Assembly: GCF_047461615.1 (NCBI RefSeq)
Contig: NZ_JANSHI010000017.1
Coordinates: 1-46,082, forward strand
Length of the DNA stretch: 46,082 nucleotides
Direction of reading: 5' to 3'
From: Thermostichus sp047461615
GTDB lineage: Bacteria > Cyanobacteriota > Cyanobacteriia > Thermostichales > Thermostichaceae
Made by a program: the position numbers and the translations under genes. Every line of letters begins with the position of its first letter. The stretch's first letter is position 1. Below, piece by piece: positions 24,381 through 33,256 of this stretch. The notes beneath the pieces are model-generated. The model made no database searches and was not told where the DNA came from. It saw nothing but the letters and a program-made list of their open reading frames with translations.

Positions 24381-25606
24381 TGCGTTCGCGAGCCATCCGA
24401 GAAGGGGCAGTGGGCCTGTTGATCTTGGCGGGGGTTCTGATCTTTGCCGGGCTGTTTCTGTGGATCTACAACCTGCGCTTTGGCAGCCGCGGCTTTCGGT
24501 TTACCGTTACCTATCCCGGCGTGGCCGGCCTGGCGGAGGGCTCTAGCGTGCGGCTGCGGGGGGTAGCTGTGGGCCGGGTGGAGCGCATCGTGCCTCAGGC
24601 AGCTCAGGTGGAGGTCCAGGTGGCCATCGACCAGCCCTTGATCATCCCTCGCGATGCTCTGTTTATTACCCAGCAAACAGGGTTGGTGGGGGAGACGGTG
24701 GTGGACATCTTGCCTAGGGGGAGTGTCGAGGGGGCAGTGGGATCCCCCCTAGCTGCCGATTGCGACCGCAGCCAAATCATCTGCGATGGCGATGTGGTGG
24801 AGGGCACACCGGGGGTGGATTTTGGCCAGTTGCTGATTCGCCTGGAGCGGTTGCTTGCACGGGTTGACGATGATGAGGTTTTTAGCACCCTTAACGCCAC
24901 CCTAGAAGGGATCACCCGCGCTGCCGACAGCGTGGCCAACCTCTCGGAAACCCTGGAAGAGCGGGTGGCAGCCCTGCGCACGGAAGATCTGGACTTGTTG
25001 GAATTTACCAAGGCGGCTAGAGCAGTGAGCCAAACTGCCACAAGTCTCCAGGAGGCTGCCGACCAGTTCACGGCCCTGCTTCTAGAAAATCGCGCCTCGC
25101 TCCAGGCCGCCCTAGAGAATATCCAGCAGGTGAGCGCCGATCTGGAGGCGATGTCGAGCGCGGTTCGCCCGCTGCTTACCGATCCGCAACTGCAGGAGGA
25201 GGTGCGCCAGATCCTAGTAGGGGCACGAGTAACGGCGGAGAACACGGCCAAGGCCACTGAGGATCTGCGGCAGCTTGCGGCTGCCCTAAGCGACCCGGGC
25301 ACCCTAGCAACCTTGCGCCAAACCCTGGACTCCGCCCGCATCTCCTTTCAGAACGTGCAAAAGATCACGGCTGACATCGACGAGCTTACCGGGGATCCCC
25401 AGTTTCGCCGCGCCCTGCGAGAGCTGGTGTTGGGGCTGAGCAACTTGGTTTCCAGCGCCCCTTCCAACAACGGGATTCAGCCCGCTGCTGCCCAAGTCGC
25501 GCCCGTTTCTTTTACCCTCGCCCCTATGGGGCAGCAGCCGGTTCCCCAAGAGGAAGCCAAGATCCCTGCCGAGATCCGCTCCCCTAGCAGCGGCAAAAGC
25601 CATTGA
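24380..25606 (+). CDS. MCE-domain (MlaD/TGD2-like) lipid transport protein
   Basis: 408 aa. One N-terminal transmembrane anchor (AVGLLILAGVLIFAGLFLWIYNL) is followed by a single MCE domain (~40-120: FRFTVTYPGVAGLAEGSSVRLRGVAVGRVERI, QTGLVGETVVDILPRG). The rest, about 250 residues, is helical/coiled-coil with heptad-like ETLEERVAAL and LEAMSSAVRPLL. In chloroplasts the equivalent TGD2 binds phosphatidic acid for lipid import; a cyanobacterial counterpart between plasma/thylakoid and outer membranes is inferred. The ATG overlaps the ABC ATPase stop (translational coupling; a GTG one codon earlier is also possible). The MlaE-type permease is not in this window. Confidence 0.88.
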   Translation: MRSRAIREGAVGLLILAGVLIFAGLFLWIYNLRFGSRGFRFTVTYPGVAGLAEGSSVRLRGVAVGRVERIVPQAAQVEVQVAIDQPLIIPRDALFITQQTGLVGETVVDILPRGSVEGAVGSPLAADCDRSQIICDGDVVEGTPGVDFGQLLIRLERLLARVDDDEVFSTLNATLEGITRAADSVANLSETLEERVAALRTEDLDLLEFTKAARAVSQTATSLQEAADQFTALLLENRASLQAALENIQQVSADLEAMSSAVRPLLTDPQLQEEVRQILVGARVTAENTAKATEDLRQLAAALSDPGTLATLRQTLDSARISFQNVQKITADIDELTGDPQFRRALRELVLGLSNLVSSAPSNNGIQPAAAQVAPVSFTLAPMGQQPVPQEEAKIPAEIRSPSSGKSH

Positions 25607-25679
25607 AGGGATCCCGAAGCTGGGGTAGGCTTTGCGGGTATAGGACGCCGCGCCGTTGACCAGGGTTGAGGTGTGAGGA

Positions 25680-27527
25680 ATGTGTGGCATTGTCGGCTAT
25701 GTGGGCTTTCAGTGGGCTGCCCCCATTCTGGTGGAGGGCCTACGCACCTTGGAGTATCGCGGCTATGACTCCGCAGGCATTGCCACCGTGGATCCAGAAG
25801 AAGGCTTGAGGATCGTGCGGGCCACCGGCAAGCTGCACAACCTGGTGGTGAAACTCACTACAAACATGCCCACAGCCAAGGTGGGGATTGGGCATACCCG
25901 CTGGGCCACTCACGGCGGCATTAGCGAAGAAAATGCCCATCCCCACTGCGACGTCCAGGGGCGCGTCGTGGTTATTCAAAACGGCATTGTGGAGAACTAC
26001 CTGGAGCTAAAGGAAGAGCTGCTGCGGCGAGGGGTTACCTTTCGCTCCCAAACCGATACCGAAGTCATTGCCCAACTGCTCGGCCTCTACGTCGAGGAGC
26101 TGGGATCCTTTGAGGTGGCCTTTGGCAAAGTGATGGGACGGCTGCGGGGAGGAAATGCCGTGGTGGCTTTGGATCGGGAGGCGCCGGATCGGCTGATGGC
26201 CGCCCGCCTGGGCAATGCCGGGGCTGTGGTGATTGGGGAGGGGGAAGGGGAAAATTTTGTGGCCTCAGATCTGCCCGCCATCATCCGCCACACCCGCAGG
26301 GTGGTGTTTCTGGAAGATGGAGAGATGGCCATCCTCACCGACTCCAGCGTGCGCTATCAGCGCATTACCGGCGAGGAGCTGCGCAAAACCCCCCTTACAG
26401 TGGCCTGGGATCCGGTCTCGGCGGCCAAGGGCGGCTACAAGCACTTCATGCAAAAAGAGATCCACGAGCAGCCGCGCACCATCACCGAGACGCTGCGGGG
26501 GCGGGTGGATCTGGAAGCAGGCCGGGTGAACTTGGAGGGGCTGGCCCTGACAGAAGTGCAACTGGCTCAGGTGGAGCAGATCCACGCTGTGGCCTGCGGC
26601 ACTGCCTGGCACGCCTGCCTGGTGCTCAAGTACTTCATTGAGAGCCTGGCCCGCACCCCGGTGCAGGTGGACTACGCTTCCGAGTTTCGCTACCGCCAGC
26701 CGGTGCTGCGTCCCCACAGCCTGCTTTTGGCTCTTACTCAATCCGGGGAGACGGTGGATACGCTGGCAGCCATGAGCGAGGCCCGCAGCCAAGGGATCCC
26801 CACCCTAGCCATCGTCAACGCCATCGGATCCCAGGCCACCCGCCTGGCGGATGCGGGGGTTATCTACATCCACGCCGGGCCGGAGATCGCCGTGGCTTCC
26901 ACCAAGGTCTTTACCGGCATGTTGGTGGCAGGGTACCTGCTGGCCCTGCAACTTGCCCAGGCCAAAGGGATCCTCAGCCCAGCCCAGATCCGCTCCCACC
27001 TGCAAGCTTTGATCGAGCTGCCAGCCAAGATCAGCCTCTTGTTGAAAGACGCCGCCCTCTACGACCACCTGGCGGAACAGTACCACCATGTCACCGACAT
27101 GCTCTACCTGGGCCGCTGGGTCAATGCCCCCATTGCTCTAGAGGGGGCGCTAAAGATGAAAGAAGTGAGCTACATCCATGCCGAGGGCTACCCAGCAGGG
27201 GAGATGAAGCACGGCCCCATTGCTCTCATCGACGAGCGCATGCCAGTGGTGTGCATTGCCACCCGCGATCCTGTCTACGAAAAAATGCTCTCCAACATCG
27301 AGCAGGTGCGGGCGCGGGGCGGGCGGGTCATTGCTCTAATTAACCCGGAAGATACCCAGGTGCGGGAGAAAGCCGACCACGTCATCGAGGTGCCCAGCAC
27401 CACTCCTCTGCTGTCAGCGGTTTTGAACGTCATCCCCTTGCAGTTGTTTGCCTATGCCATGGCCCTCCGCCGGGGAGCCGACGTGGATCAGCCGCGTAAC
27501 TTGGCCAAGTCGGTTACGGTTGAATGA
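25680..27527 (+). CDS. glmS: Glutamine-fructose-6-phosphate aminotransferase GlmS
   Basis: Makes glucosamine-6-phosphate for peptidoglycan and LPS precursors. 615 aa. After Met removal Cys1 (MCGIVGYVG) is the glutaminase nucleophile; TLEYRGYDSAGIA, GIGHTRWATHGG and HPHCD belong to the class II amidotransferase domain (1-240). Two SIS isomerase domains follow, with ACGTAWHACLVLKYFIE, TQSGETVDTL, GRWVNAPIALEGALKMKEVSYIHAEGYPAGEMKHGP and the terminal QPRNLAKSVTVE. Start ATG 25680 sits directly before Cys. Converges with kaiC, 23 bp between stops. Confidence 0.97.
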   Translation: MCGIVGYVGFQWAAPILVEGLRTLEYRGYDSAGIATVDPEEGLRIVRATGKLHNLVVKLTTNMPTAKVGIGHTRWATHGGISEENAHPHCDVQGRVVVIQNGIVENYLELKEELLRRGVTFRSQTDTEVIAQLLGLYVEELGSFEVAFGKVMGRLRGGNAVVALDREAPDRLMAARLGNAGAVVIGEGEGENFVASDLPAIIRHTRRVVFLEDGEMAILTDSSVRYQRITGEELRKTPLTVAWDPVSAAKGGYKHFMQKEIHEQPRTITETLRGRVDLEAGRVNLEGLALTEVQLAQVEQIHAVACGTAWHACLVLKYFIESLARTPVQVDYASEFRYRQPVLRPHSLLLALTQSGETVDTLAAMSEARSQGIPTLAIVNAIGSQATRLADAGVIYIHAGPEIAVASTKVFTGMLVAGYLLALQLAQAKGILSPAQIRSHLQALIELPAKISLLLKDAALYDHLAEQYHHVTDMLYLGRWVNAPIALEGALKMKEVSYIHAEGYPAGEMKHGPIALIDERMPVVCIATRDPVYEKMLSNIEQVRARGGRVIALINPEDTQVREKADHVIEVPSTTPLLSAVLNVIPLQLFAYAMALRRGADVDQPRNLAKSVTVE

Positions 27528-27536
27528 GCAGCGTTT

Positions 27537-27551
27537 GGTGAACCTTTCACC
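27537..27551. terminator. Small hairpin between convergent glmS and kaiC
   Basis: GGTGAA (27537-27542) / TTCACC (27546-27551) with a 3-nt loop fills most of the 23-bp gap between the two stop codons. There is no strong T-tract; a weak bidirectional terminator is possible. Confidence 0.35.
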
Positions 27552-29140
27552 TAATCTAGGTTTTGCACAATTCGGGAAAGCTCACTTCTCTCGTCCACAC
27601 TGATTCGGGTCGGGGATCCGCTGATAATCCGCTCGTAGCCGCGGAAGGAATCGCGAATTTCAATGCCCGAGTTGGAGATGACGTACTCGCGGATGCCCTT
27701 GTCGTGCCAAGATCCCCGCATCTTAAAGACGTTGAGGGCCCGCGCCATCTCGCCCCGAATCTCCACGTACTGCAGCAGAATAATTGTGTCGGTAATGGTG
27801 GAGATGTGGGACTCAGTGATGGAGTGGGATCCCATGAATTGGTCAGTAGTGTTGGTGAAAAAGCCAGTGATCTCCTCCTGCTTGGCTAGGCTAGTTACAC
27901 CAATAACAAACTGCCGAAAAGCATCTTGGCTTACGCCCCGCGCCAGCGCCGAGAGGGAGTCAATGGCCATGCGGGAAGGTTTGAAGGCCATCATCTCCGC
28001 TTTGATCCGCTGCAGATGGTCTTCCAGACCAGCAGACTCGGGGTAGGCGCAGATGATCTTGAGGAGGCCCTGCCGTTCAAACCCCTCTAGGTCGATGCCC
28101 CAGGAAGAGGCATTGCGGGCAAGCTGCGCCCGCGACTCTTCATAGGCAAAGAGAAGGCAGCGCTCCCCATTCAGGCAGCCCCGCTCGAGGAACTTGCTCA
28201 CTAGCGAAGTCTTGCCAGTTCCCGTGGCGCCGGTGGCCAGGATAATTGAGTCCTTGAAGAAGCCACCGCCACACATTTCGTCCAGCTTCTCAATTCCAGA
28301 AGAGATGCGCACATTGGAAGAGCGCTGAGTAAGTTGCATCGCCCCCAAGGGGAAGATGCTGATCCCCTCGTTGGTGATGGTAAAGGGATATTCGCCCTTC
28401 ATGTGGGTGGTGCCGCGCAGCTTCAAGATCTCGATGGTGCGCCGCCGTTTTTCTCCTTCCAGGATGTTGCGCAGGATTACCACGTTGTCGGAGACAAATT
28501 CCTCCACCCCGTAGCGAGCAATTGGGCCGTACTCGTCCGTGCGCTCCGTGGTCATGACGGTGGTGACGTTGGCCTGCTTGAGGCGGGCCGTCAAGCGGAA
28601 GAGCTCCCGCCGCACCACGCCGGCAGGGTCGTACTGCTGAAAGATGGCGGTCACCGAGTCGATGGCAACCCGCTTGGCCTTGTATTTGCGAATGGCGTAC
28701 TGGATGCGTTCGATGAGGCCAGACAAATCGAAGTTGCCGCTGACCTCGTAGCCCTCCGGGTCTGGAGAAGCATCCAAGATAAAGAGCTGACCTTTGTCGA
28801 TGAGGGCCTGCAGATCCCAGCCAAAGCTGGAGGCGTTGCGGATAATGTCGGCAGGGGTTTCCTCAAAGGTAACGAAGATTCCCGGCTCTTGGTACTTGAC
28901 GATGCCGTTGTAGATAAATTGCAAGGCAAACAGGGTCTTGCCCGTACCCGAGGTGCCGCTGACCAGGGTGGCGCGCCCCAGGGGCAGGCCGCCGTGGCTG
29001 ATGTCTTCAAAACCTTCGATGCCCGTTTGCTTCTTGGGGATCCCGCGCAGCTCTGGGCTGCCGTTGCGGCGGCTAAGGATCTCCTCGGCAGCATTCTCCT
29101 GCAGGTTTTCCGGCCCAGAAGGTTCCAATGGCTGGCTCAT
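27551..29140 (-). CDS. kaiC: Circadian clock protein KaiC
   Basis: Autokinase/autophosphatase/ATPase that is the core circadian oscillator. 529 aa with two RecA-like halves. CI: Walker A GTSGTGKT (~62-69), catalytic Glu pair TFEETPAD. CII: Walker A GATGTGKT (~304-311), AYEESRAQL. The phosphorylation pair in SITESHISTITD is Ser447/Thr448, equivalent to S431/T432 of S. elongatus. The N-terminus is about 16 residues longer than in S. elongatus, while the C-terminal tail ends SELSRIVQNLD, apparently a little shorter than the KaiA-binding tail I recall. AGGAG lies upstream of ATG 29140; 16 bp after kaiB. Confidence 0.97.
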   Translation of the reverse strand: MSQPLEPSGPENLQENAAEEILSRRNGSPELRGIPKKQTGIEGFEDISHGGLPLGRATLVSGTSGTGKTLFALQFIYNGIVKYQEPGIFVTFEETPADIIRNASSFGWDLQALIDKGQLFILDASPDPEGYEVSGNFDLSGLIERIQYAIRKYKAKRVAIDSVTAIFQQYDPAGVVRRELFRLTARLKQANVTTVMTTERTDEYGPIARYGVEEFVSDNVVILRNILEGEKRRRTIEILKLRGTTHMKGEYPFTITNEGISIFPLGAMQLTQRSSNVRISSGIEKLDEMCGGGFFKDSIILATGATGTGKTSLVSKFLERGCLNGERCLLFAYEESRAQLARNASSWGIDLEGFERQGLLKIICAYPESAGLEDHLQRIKAEMMAFKPSRMAIDSLSALARGVSQDAFRQFVIGVTSLAKQEEITGFFTNTTDQFMGSHSITESHISTITDTIILLQYVEIRGEMARALNVFKMRGSWHDKGIREYVISNSGIEIRDSFRGYERIISGSPTRISVDERSELSRIVQNLD

Positions 29141-29156
29141 CCTGCTCTCTCTCCTC

Positions 29157-29459
29157 TTAATCCTCTTCGTCCGCTTCTTTGCAGAGTAGATCTAGGCCGA
29201 TGAGCACCTTCTCGCGGTTGGACAAGTCGCCAATGATCTTCCGTACCGGCGGCGGCAAAACCTTGGTCAGGGTTGGTGTCGCCAAGATCTTATCCTCCTC
29301 TGCCAGTTGCGGGCTCTTCAAGACATCGATTACCTTCAGGCTGTAGACGCCGCCGAACTCCTTTTCTAGGATCTCTTGCAAGGTGTTGAGGGCGCGCAGA
29401 GAACTGGGCGTATTGCCCGCCACATAGAGCTTGAGGACATAGGCTTTGCGACTGGACAT
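29157..29459 (-). CDS. kaiB: Circadian clock protein KaiB
   Basis: Fold-switching thioredoxin-like protein that binds phosphorylated KaiC and sequesters KaiA. 100 aa. KAYVLKLYVAGNTPSSLRALNTLQEILEKEF, YSLKVIDVLKSPQLAEEDKILATPTLTKVLPPPVRKIIGDLSNREKVLIGLDLL covers the complete family. The acidic C-terminus (KEADEED) is typical. The ATG is 2 bp after the kaiA stop, so translation is probably coupled. Confidence 0.97.
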   Translation of the reverse strand: MSSRKAYVLKLYVAGNTPSSLRALNTLQEILEKEFGGVYSLKVIDVLKSPQLAEEDKILATPTLTKVLPPPVRKIIGDLSNREKVLIGLDLLCKEADEED

Positions 29460-29461
29460 GG

Positions 29462-30529
29462 CTAGGGATCTCTTGGAGCAGGTTTGGGAAGGGAGCGGCG
29501 GTACATTTCACTGAGGTGAGCCATCACGTCGATGAGGGTGAGGCGGTAATCCAGCAGGATCTCTTCGCTGCGACCCTCCAGCTTCAGTTGTTTGGCAAAA
29601 TCCTCCATCAGGTTCATGTGCAGCTCCAAGAGTTGGGCAGCACTGATGTCGGCAAAAAAGGCAAGCGCCACCAGCTCGTCAATGCGGGCATTGACCGTCT
29701 CAGGAGATTGGAAATAGTCCAAGACAATGGCCTGGTAAAGATTGCGCAGCCGCCGCATGAGGGCCTGTTGCTCCTCAGGGGGCAGGTGGCGATAAAACAG
29801 GGCTGGATCCCGATGGTAGTACACCCCGGCATAGCCCAGCCGCTCCCGCAGCTTTTCTGCCAGCCGCTGCTGTTGCCGGTAACTGTCCTCAGGGTGGGGG
29901 AGGGCTGGGGGCAAGCTGCAGATGGGAGAAACCTGGAGAAAGAAGGCAATGGCCCGACTAACAAGCAGCTCCAAGGTGGAAGGGGAAGTCGGGGTCGGGG
30001 GGCAAAGCAGCTCTTGGGGCGAGACAAGGCGAACCAGGGTAGCGTTGTGGTAGAAAAATTGCTCTCGCTTCAGCAAAGCTCTGGCCTCTGGAGAAAGGGG
30101 AGGCGCGGCGGAGAGGCTGGCAGCTTTTTCTGGTTGGAGCTCGGCCGCCTCTGCAACCATAGCCACCACGGCTGGCAACAGCAGCCCCTGCTTGCAGAGC
30201 TGTTGGCCTAGCGCCTCCAGCGTGGGTAGCCGCTCCAGGGCTACCAAGAGCACCAGGCAGTCTGGATGGCTTTCTTCCTGTTGCAGGGCTTCCAGGAGAG
30301 TCTGGGGATCCTGGAAAACCTCAGTTACAAAACGGTCTGGCGGCAGCAAAACCTCTAGCGCCAGCTGCTTTCCTCCAGCCGGCTCCCAGGCGAGCAAAAA
30401 GCAAACGTGCAGCGGATAGGCGCTGGTCTCCAACAGGATATAACGATAAGAACTGTCTCTAATCTTAAACTTCCTAAACTGCCTGGAATCTGCCTCGCGC
30501 TCAAGAAGCCTACACTGGGGGTGCCCCAT
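29462..30529 (-). CDS. kaiA: Circadian clock protein KaiA
   Basis: Stimulates KaiC autophosphorylation. The C-terminal all-helical KaiC-binding/dimer domain is well conserved: RLGYAGVYYHRDPALFYRHLPPEEQ, IDELVALAFFADISAAQLLELHMNLMEDFAKQLKLEGRSEEILLDYRLTLIDVMAHLSEMYRRSLPK. The N-terminal part (HVCFLLAWEPAG...DCLVLLVALERL...LLLPAVVAMV) matches the pseudo-receiver domain only loosely. The ATG chosen at 30529 gives 355 aa, longer than the ~284 aa of S. elongatus; homology starts near residue 34, so a TTG at 30433 (323 aa) is a real alternative. The ATG abuts the divergent iunH start, leaving no separate promoter unless the later start is right. Confidence 0.88.
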   Translation of the reverse strand: MGHPQCRLLEREADSRQFRKFKIRDSSYRYILLETSAYPLHVCFLLAWEPAGGKQLALEVLLPPDRFVTEVFQDPQTLLEALQQEESHPDCLVLLVALERLPTLEALGQQLCKQGLLLPAVVAMVAEAAELQPEKAASLSAAPPLSPEARALLKREQFFYHNATLVRLVSPQELLCPPTPTSPSTLELLVSRAIAFFLQVSPICSLPPALPHPEDSYRQQQRLAEKLRERLGYAGVYYHRDPALFYRHLPPEEQQALMRRLRNLYQAIVLDYFQSPETVNARIDELVALAFFADISAAQLLELHMNLMEDFAKQLKLEGRSEEILLDYRLTLIDVMAHLSEMYRRSLPKPAPRDP

Positions 30530-31460
30530 GCTGCCTTTGATTATCGACTGTGACCCTGGCCAAGACGACGCTGTAGCCCTGCTGCTGGCGCTGGCCTCGC
30601 CTGAGCTAGAGGTGCTGGGCATTACCACGGTAGCCGGCAACGTCTCTTTGGAGAAGACTAGCCGCAACGCCCGGCAGATCTGCGAGTTGGCCGGCCGCCC
30701 GCAGGTGGGAGTTTATGCCGGCTGTCCCCGCCCGCTGTTGCGCCCCCTGGAAACCGCGGAGGAGGTGCACGGCAAAAGCGGGATCGACGGGGCCAATTTG
30801 CCAGAGCCGCAGATGCCGCTGGGATCCCAGCACGCGGTGCAGTTTCTCATGGAGACCCTTAGGGGGGCGCAGCAGCCCGTAACCTTGGCGTTGTTGGGCC
30901 CGATGACCAACCTGGCGGTGGCCCTAGTGCAGCAGCCCCAGATTGTGGAGCGCATCGGGCGGCTGGTGTTTATGGGAGGATCCGCTTTTGAGGGCAATGT
31001 CACGCCGGCTGCCGAGTTCAACATCCTCACTGATCCCCACGCCGCCCAGATTGTCCTCAGTGCCGGGATCCCCGAAGTCGTCATGCTCGGCCTAAATGTT
31101 ACCGGACAAGTCCTCAGCACCCCAGAGCGGATCGAGCGCATCCGCGCCCTGGGCACTCGCGTTGGGCAAACGGTGGCCGACATGCTTACCTTCTACGGCA
31201 AGTTTGATGTCCGGCGCTACGGCCTGCCAGGAGGGCCCTTGCACGATCCCTGTGTCATTGCTTACCTCCTGCAGCCGCAGTTGTTTGAGCTCAAACCCTG
31301 CTATGTAGAGGTGGATACCGTCAGCCCGCTCAACCTGGGCCGGACGGTGGTGGATCGCTGGGGCCTCAGCGGTCGCCCGGCCAACGTGCAGGTGGCTTTT
31401 GGGGTGGATGCAGAAGGGTTCTACCGCCTGCTCACTGAGCGCTTGGGCCGCTATCGCTAG
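30528..31460 (+). CDS. Nucleoside hydrolase, IunH/CU-NH family
   Basis: Hydrolyses the N-glycosidic bond of ribonucleosides in salvage. 310 aa, normal length. The Ca2+-binding N-terminal motif is IIDCDPGQDDAVALLLAL (family DxDxGxDDA), followed by GITTVAGNVSLEKTSRNA, LLGPMTNLAVAL, MGGSAFEGNVTPAAEFNILTDPHAAQIVLSAG and GGPLHDPCVIAYLL with the last metal-ligand Asp. Start ATG 30528, GGGGGTG a few bases upstream; this start overlaps the first codon of the kaiA frame on the other strand. Substrate preference is not predictable. Confidence 0.92.
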   Translation: MLPLIIDCDPGQDDAVALLLALASPELEVLGITTVAGNVSLEKTSRNARQICELAGRPQVGVYAGCPRPLLRPLETAEEVHGKSGIDGANLPEPQMPLGSQHAVQFLMETLRGAQQPVTLALLGPMTNLAVALVQQPQIVERIGRLVFMGGSAFEGNVTPAAEFNILTDPHAAQIVLSAGIPEVVMLGLNVTGQVLSTPERIERIRALGTRVGQTVADMLTFYGKFDVRRYGLPGGPLHDPCVIAYLLQPQLFELKPCYVEVDTVSPLNLGRTVVDRWGLSGRPANVQVAFGVDAEGFYRLLTERLGRYR

Positions 31461-31475
31461 CTAAAGAGGAAAACA

Positions 31476-32045
31476 ATGAGCCAGACCCCCCCAGCTCCCT
31501 TTGGCAAACCGGCGTGGCTAAACCTGCCCACGGCTTTTACCCTGTTGCGCCTAGTAGGGATCCCCTTCATCCTGGGGGGACTGAGCCTGAGATCCCCAGA
31601 GGGGGAAAGACTGGCCCTCTGGGCGTTTCTAGGGGCAGCGGCAACCGATTGGCTGGATGGCTACCTGGCCCGCCGCTACGGGCTGGTCACCGACCTCGGC
31701 AAGGTTTTGGATCCCTTGGTGGATAAGCTGCTGGTGCTGGCGCCGCTGCTGGGCCTGGTGGAGCTGGGGCGGATCCCGGCCTGGGGGGCTTTCCTGTTGG
31801 TGGGGCGAGAGCTAGCCATCGCTGGCTGGCGGGCCAACCAAAGTCAGGTTCACAGCGCCAATTTCTGGGGCAAAGCCAAGACGGCAGTCCAAATCCTGGC
31901 CATTGCCCTGCTCATCCTCAATTGGCCGGGTGGGATCCCCTGTTTTTGGGTGGCGGTGGCCCTTACCCTGATTTCGGGGCTAATCTACTTGCGCAGCAAC
32001 CATGCCGCCGCAACCTCTTCCCCCGCAAAGGACTCCCTGGCCTGA
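31476..32045 (+). CDS. pgsA: CDP-diacylglycerol-glycerol-3-phosphate 3-phosphatidyltransferase
   Basis: First committed step to phosphatidylglycerol, an essential thylakoid lipid. 189 aa with about four to five membrane helices. The CDP-alcohol phosphatidyltransferase motif is TDWLDGYLARRYGLVTDLGKVLDPLVDK, i.e. D-x2-D-G-x2-A-R-x8-G-x3-D-x3-D. N-terminal LNLPTAFTLLRLVGIPFI is the family start. GAGGAAAACA precedes ATG 31476. Its last 44 bp overlap the ruvC start in another frame. Confidence 0.93.
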   Translation: MSQTPPAPFGKPAWLNLPTAFTLLRLVGIPFILGGLSLRSPEGERLALWAFLGAAATDWLDGYLARRYGLVTDLGKVLDPLVDKLLVLAPLLGLVELGRIPAWGAFLLVGRELAIAGWRANQSQVHSANFWGKAKTAVQILAIALLILNWPGGIPCFWVAVALTLISGLIYLRSNHAAATSSPAKDSLA

Positions 32046-32529
32046 CAACCTTCCCGAGCAGCGCATCCTCGGCCTCGACCCCGGCTTGGGGACGGTGGGC
32101 TTTGGCTGCATTCTGGCCAGATCCGATGGTCTCCAGTCTCTGGACTACGGCATCATCAGCACGCCCGGGGAGCAGCCCATCCACGAACGGCTGCAGATTC
32201 TCTACGAGGATTTGAGGGAGCTCCTGCGGCAGCTGCAGCCTCACCAGGTGGCCCTGGAAAAGCTCTTTTTCTACAAGATGAGCAACACCATCCCCATTGC
32301 CCAGGCGCGGGGGGTGATTTTGCTCGTCTTGGCCCAGCATCAGCTAGTGCCGGTGGAGTTTACCCCCGCCCAGGTGAAGCAAAGCCTAACAGGCTATGGC
32401 CGCGCCGACAAACAGGCCGTACAGGCTGCCGTGGCCCGCGAGCTCAACCTGCCCTGCTTACCCCGTCCCGACGACGCTGCCGATGCCCTAGCCCTTGCCA
32501 TCACCCTCTGGCACCACCGCTTTGCCTAG
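32002..32529 (+). CDS. ruvC: Holliday junction resolvase RuvC
   Basis: Cuts four-way junctions with RuvAB during recombinational repair. 175 aa. The RNase H-like fold starts RILGLDPGLGTVGFG (first catalytic Asp), then VALEKLFFYKMSNTIPIAQARGVI (Glu), VKQSLTGYGRADKQAVQ and RPDDAADALALAITLWHH (final acidic pair). Start ATG 32002 lies within pgsA; 20 residues precede the conserved core, so a later start cannot be excluded, but no better in-frame ATG exists. Confidence 0.95.
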   Translation: MPPQPLPPQRTPWPDNLPEQRILGLDPGLGTVGFGCILARSDGLQSLDYGIISTPGEQPIHERLQILYEDLRELLRQLQPHQVALEKLFFYKMSNTIPIAQARGVILLVLAQHQLVPVEFTPAQVKQSLTGYGRADKQAVQAAVARELNLPCLPRPDDAADALALAITLWHHRFA

Positions 32530-32582
32530 GGCTTTTTCGGGATCGCTAAACTAGACTCAGGAGCGCAAAATACAAAAGCCTT

Positions 32583-33230
32583 ATGCCTTCCTCTTCTGTG
32601 GATGTTTGCGAGCTGCCCCTATTTCCCTTGCCAGAGGTGGTGTTGTTTCCAGGCCGTCCCCTGCCGCTGCACATTTTTGAGTACCGCTATCGCATGATGC
32701 TCAACACCATCCTGGAGACGGATCGGCGCTTTGGGGTGCTGATGTTCGATCCCCAAAAGGGATCCCCTGTCCAAGTGGGCTGCTGTGCAGAGGTGGTGCA
32801 GGTGCAAAGGCTGCCGGACGACCGCATGGATATTATGACCGTGGGACGGCAGCGCTTCCGCGTGCTGGACTACGTGCGGGAAAAGCCTTTCCGGATTGGG
32901 CTGGTGGAGTGGATTGAGGACGAGCCCCCCCAGGGCGATCTTCAAGACTTGGTCGCTCAGGTTTCTACTCTGCTCCAAGAGGTGGTGCGCCTCTCCAGCA
33001 AGCTGATGGAACGGGAGGCGGCACTGCCAGACTCGTTGCCCACCGACCCTGTAGAGCTATCCTACTGGGTTGCTAGCCACTTCCATGGAGCCCCTCGCGA
33101 TCAGCAGGCGCTATTGGAAATGGTCAGCACTGAAGCTCGGCTGCGGCGGGAAGCCGAGATCCTCGAGTCCGCCTGCAAGCACTTGGCTGCCCGCACTGCC
33201 CTCAAGGATCTCTTTTCCAAGAGTTCTTGA
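32583..33230 (+). CDS. LON substrate-binding-domain protein
   Basis: 215 aa. It consists of the Lon N-terminal (PUA-like beta plus helical) domain without AAA or protease parts: ELPLFPLPEVVLFPGRPLPLHIFEYRYRMML, FGVLMFDPQKGSPVQVGCCAEVVQVQRLPDDRMDIMTVGRQRFRVLDY, then a helical C-terminus ending LAARTALKDLF. Such stand-alone proteins are common in cyanobacteria and plastids, with unproven role, perhaps binding proteins for quality control. ATG 32583. Confidence 0.9.
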   Translation: MPSSSVDVCELPLFPLPEVVLFPGRPLPLHIFEYRYRMMLNTILETDRRFGVLMFDPQKGSPVQVGCCAEVVQVQRLPDDRMDIMTVGRQRFRVLDYVREKPFRIGLVEWIEDEPPQGDLQDLVAQVSTLLQEVVRLSSKLMEREAALPDSLPTDPVELSYWVASHFHGAPRDQQALLEMVSTEARLRREAEILESACKHLAARTALKDLFSKSS

Positions 33231-33256
33231 AGTTGCCCAAAAAGCAGAGCAGGTCA

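Noticed and set aside
28334..29203. 289-codon plus-strand ORF across kaiC
   Set aside because: Exactly antisense to the strongly conserved kaiC; no homology and no ribosome-binding site of note.
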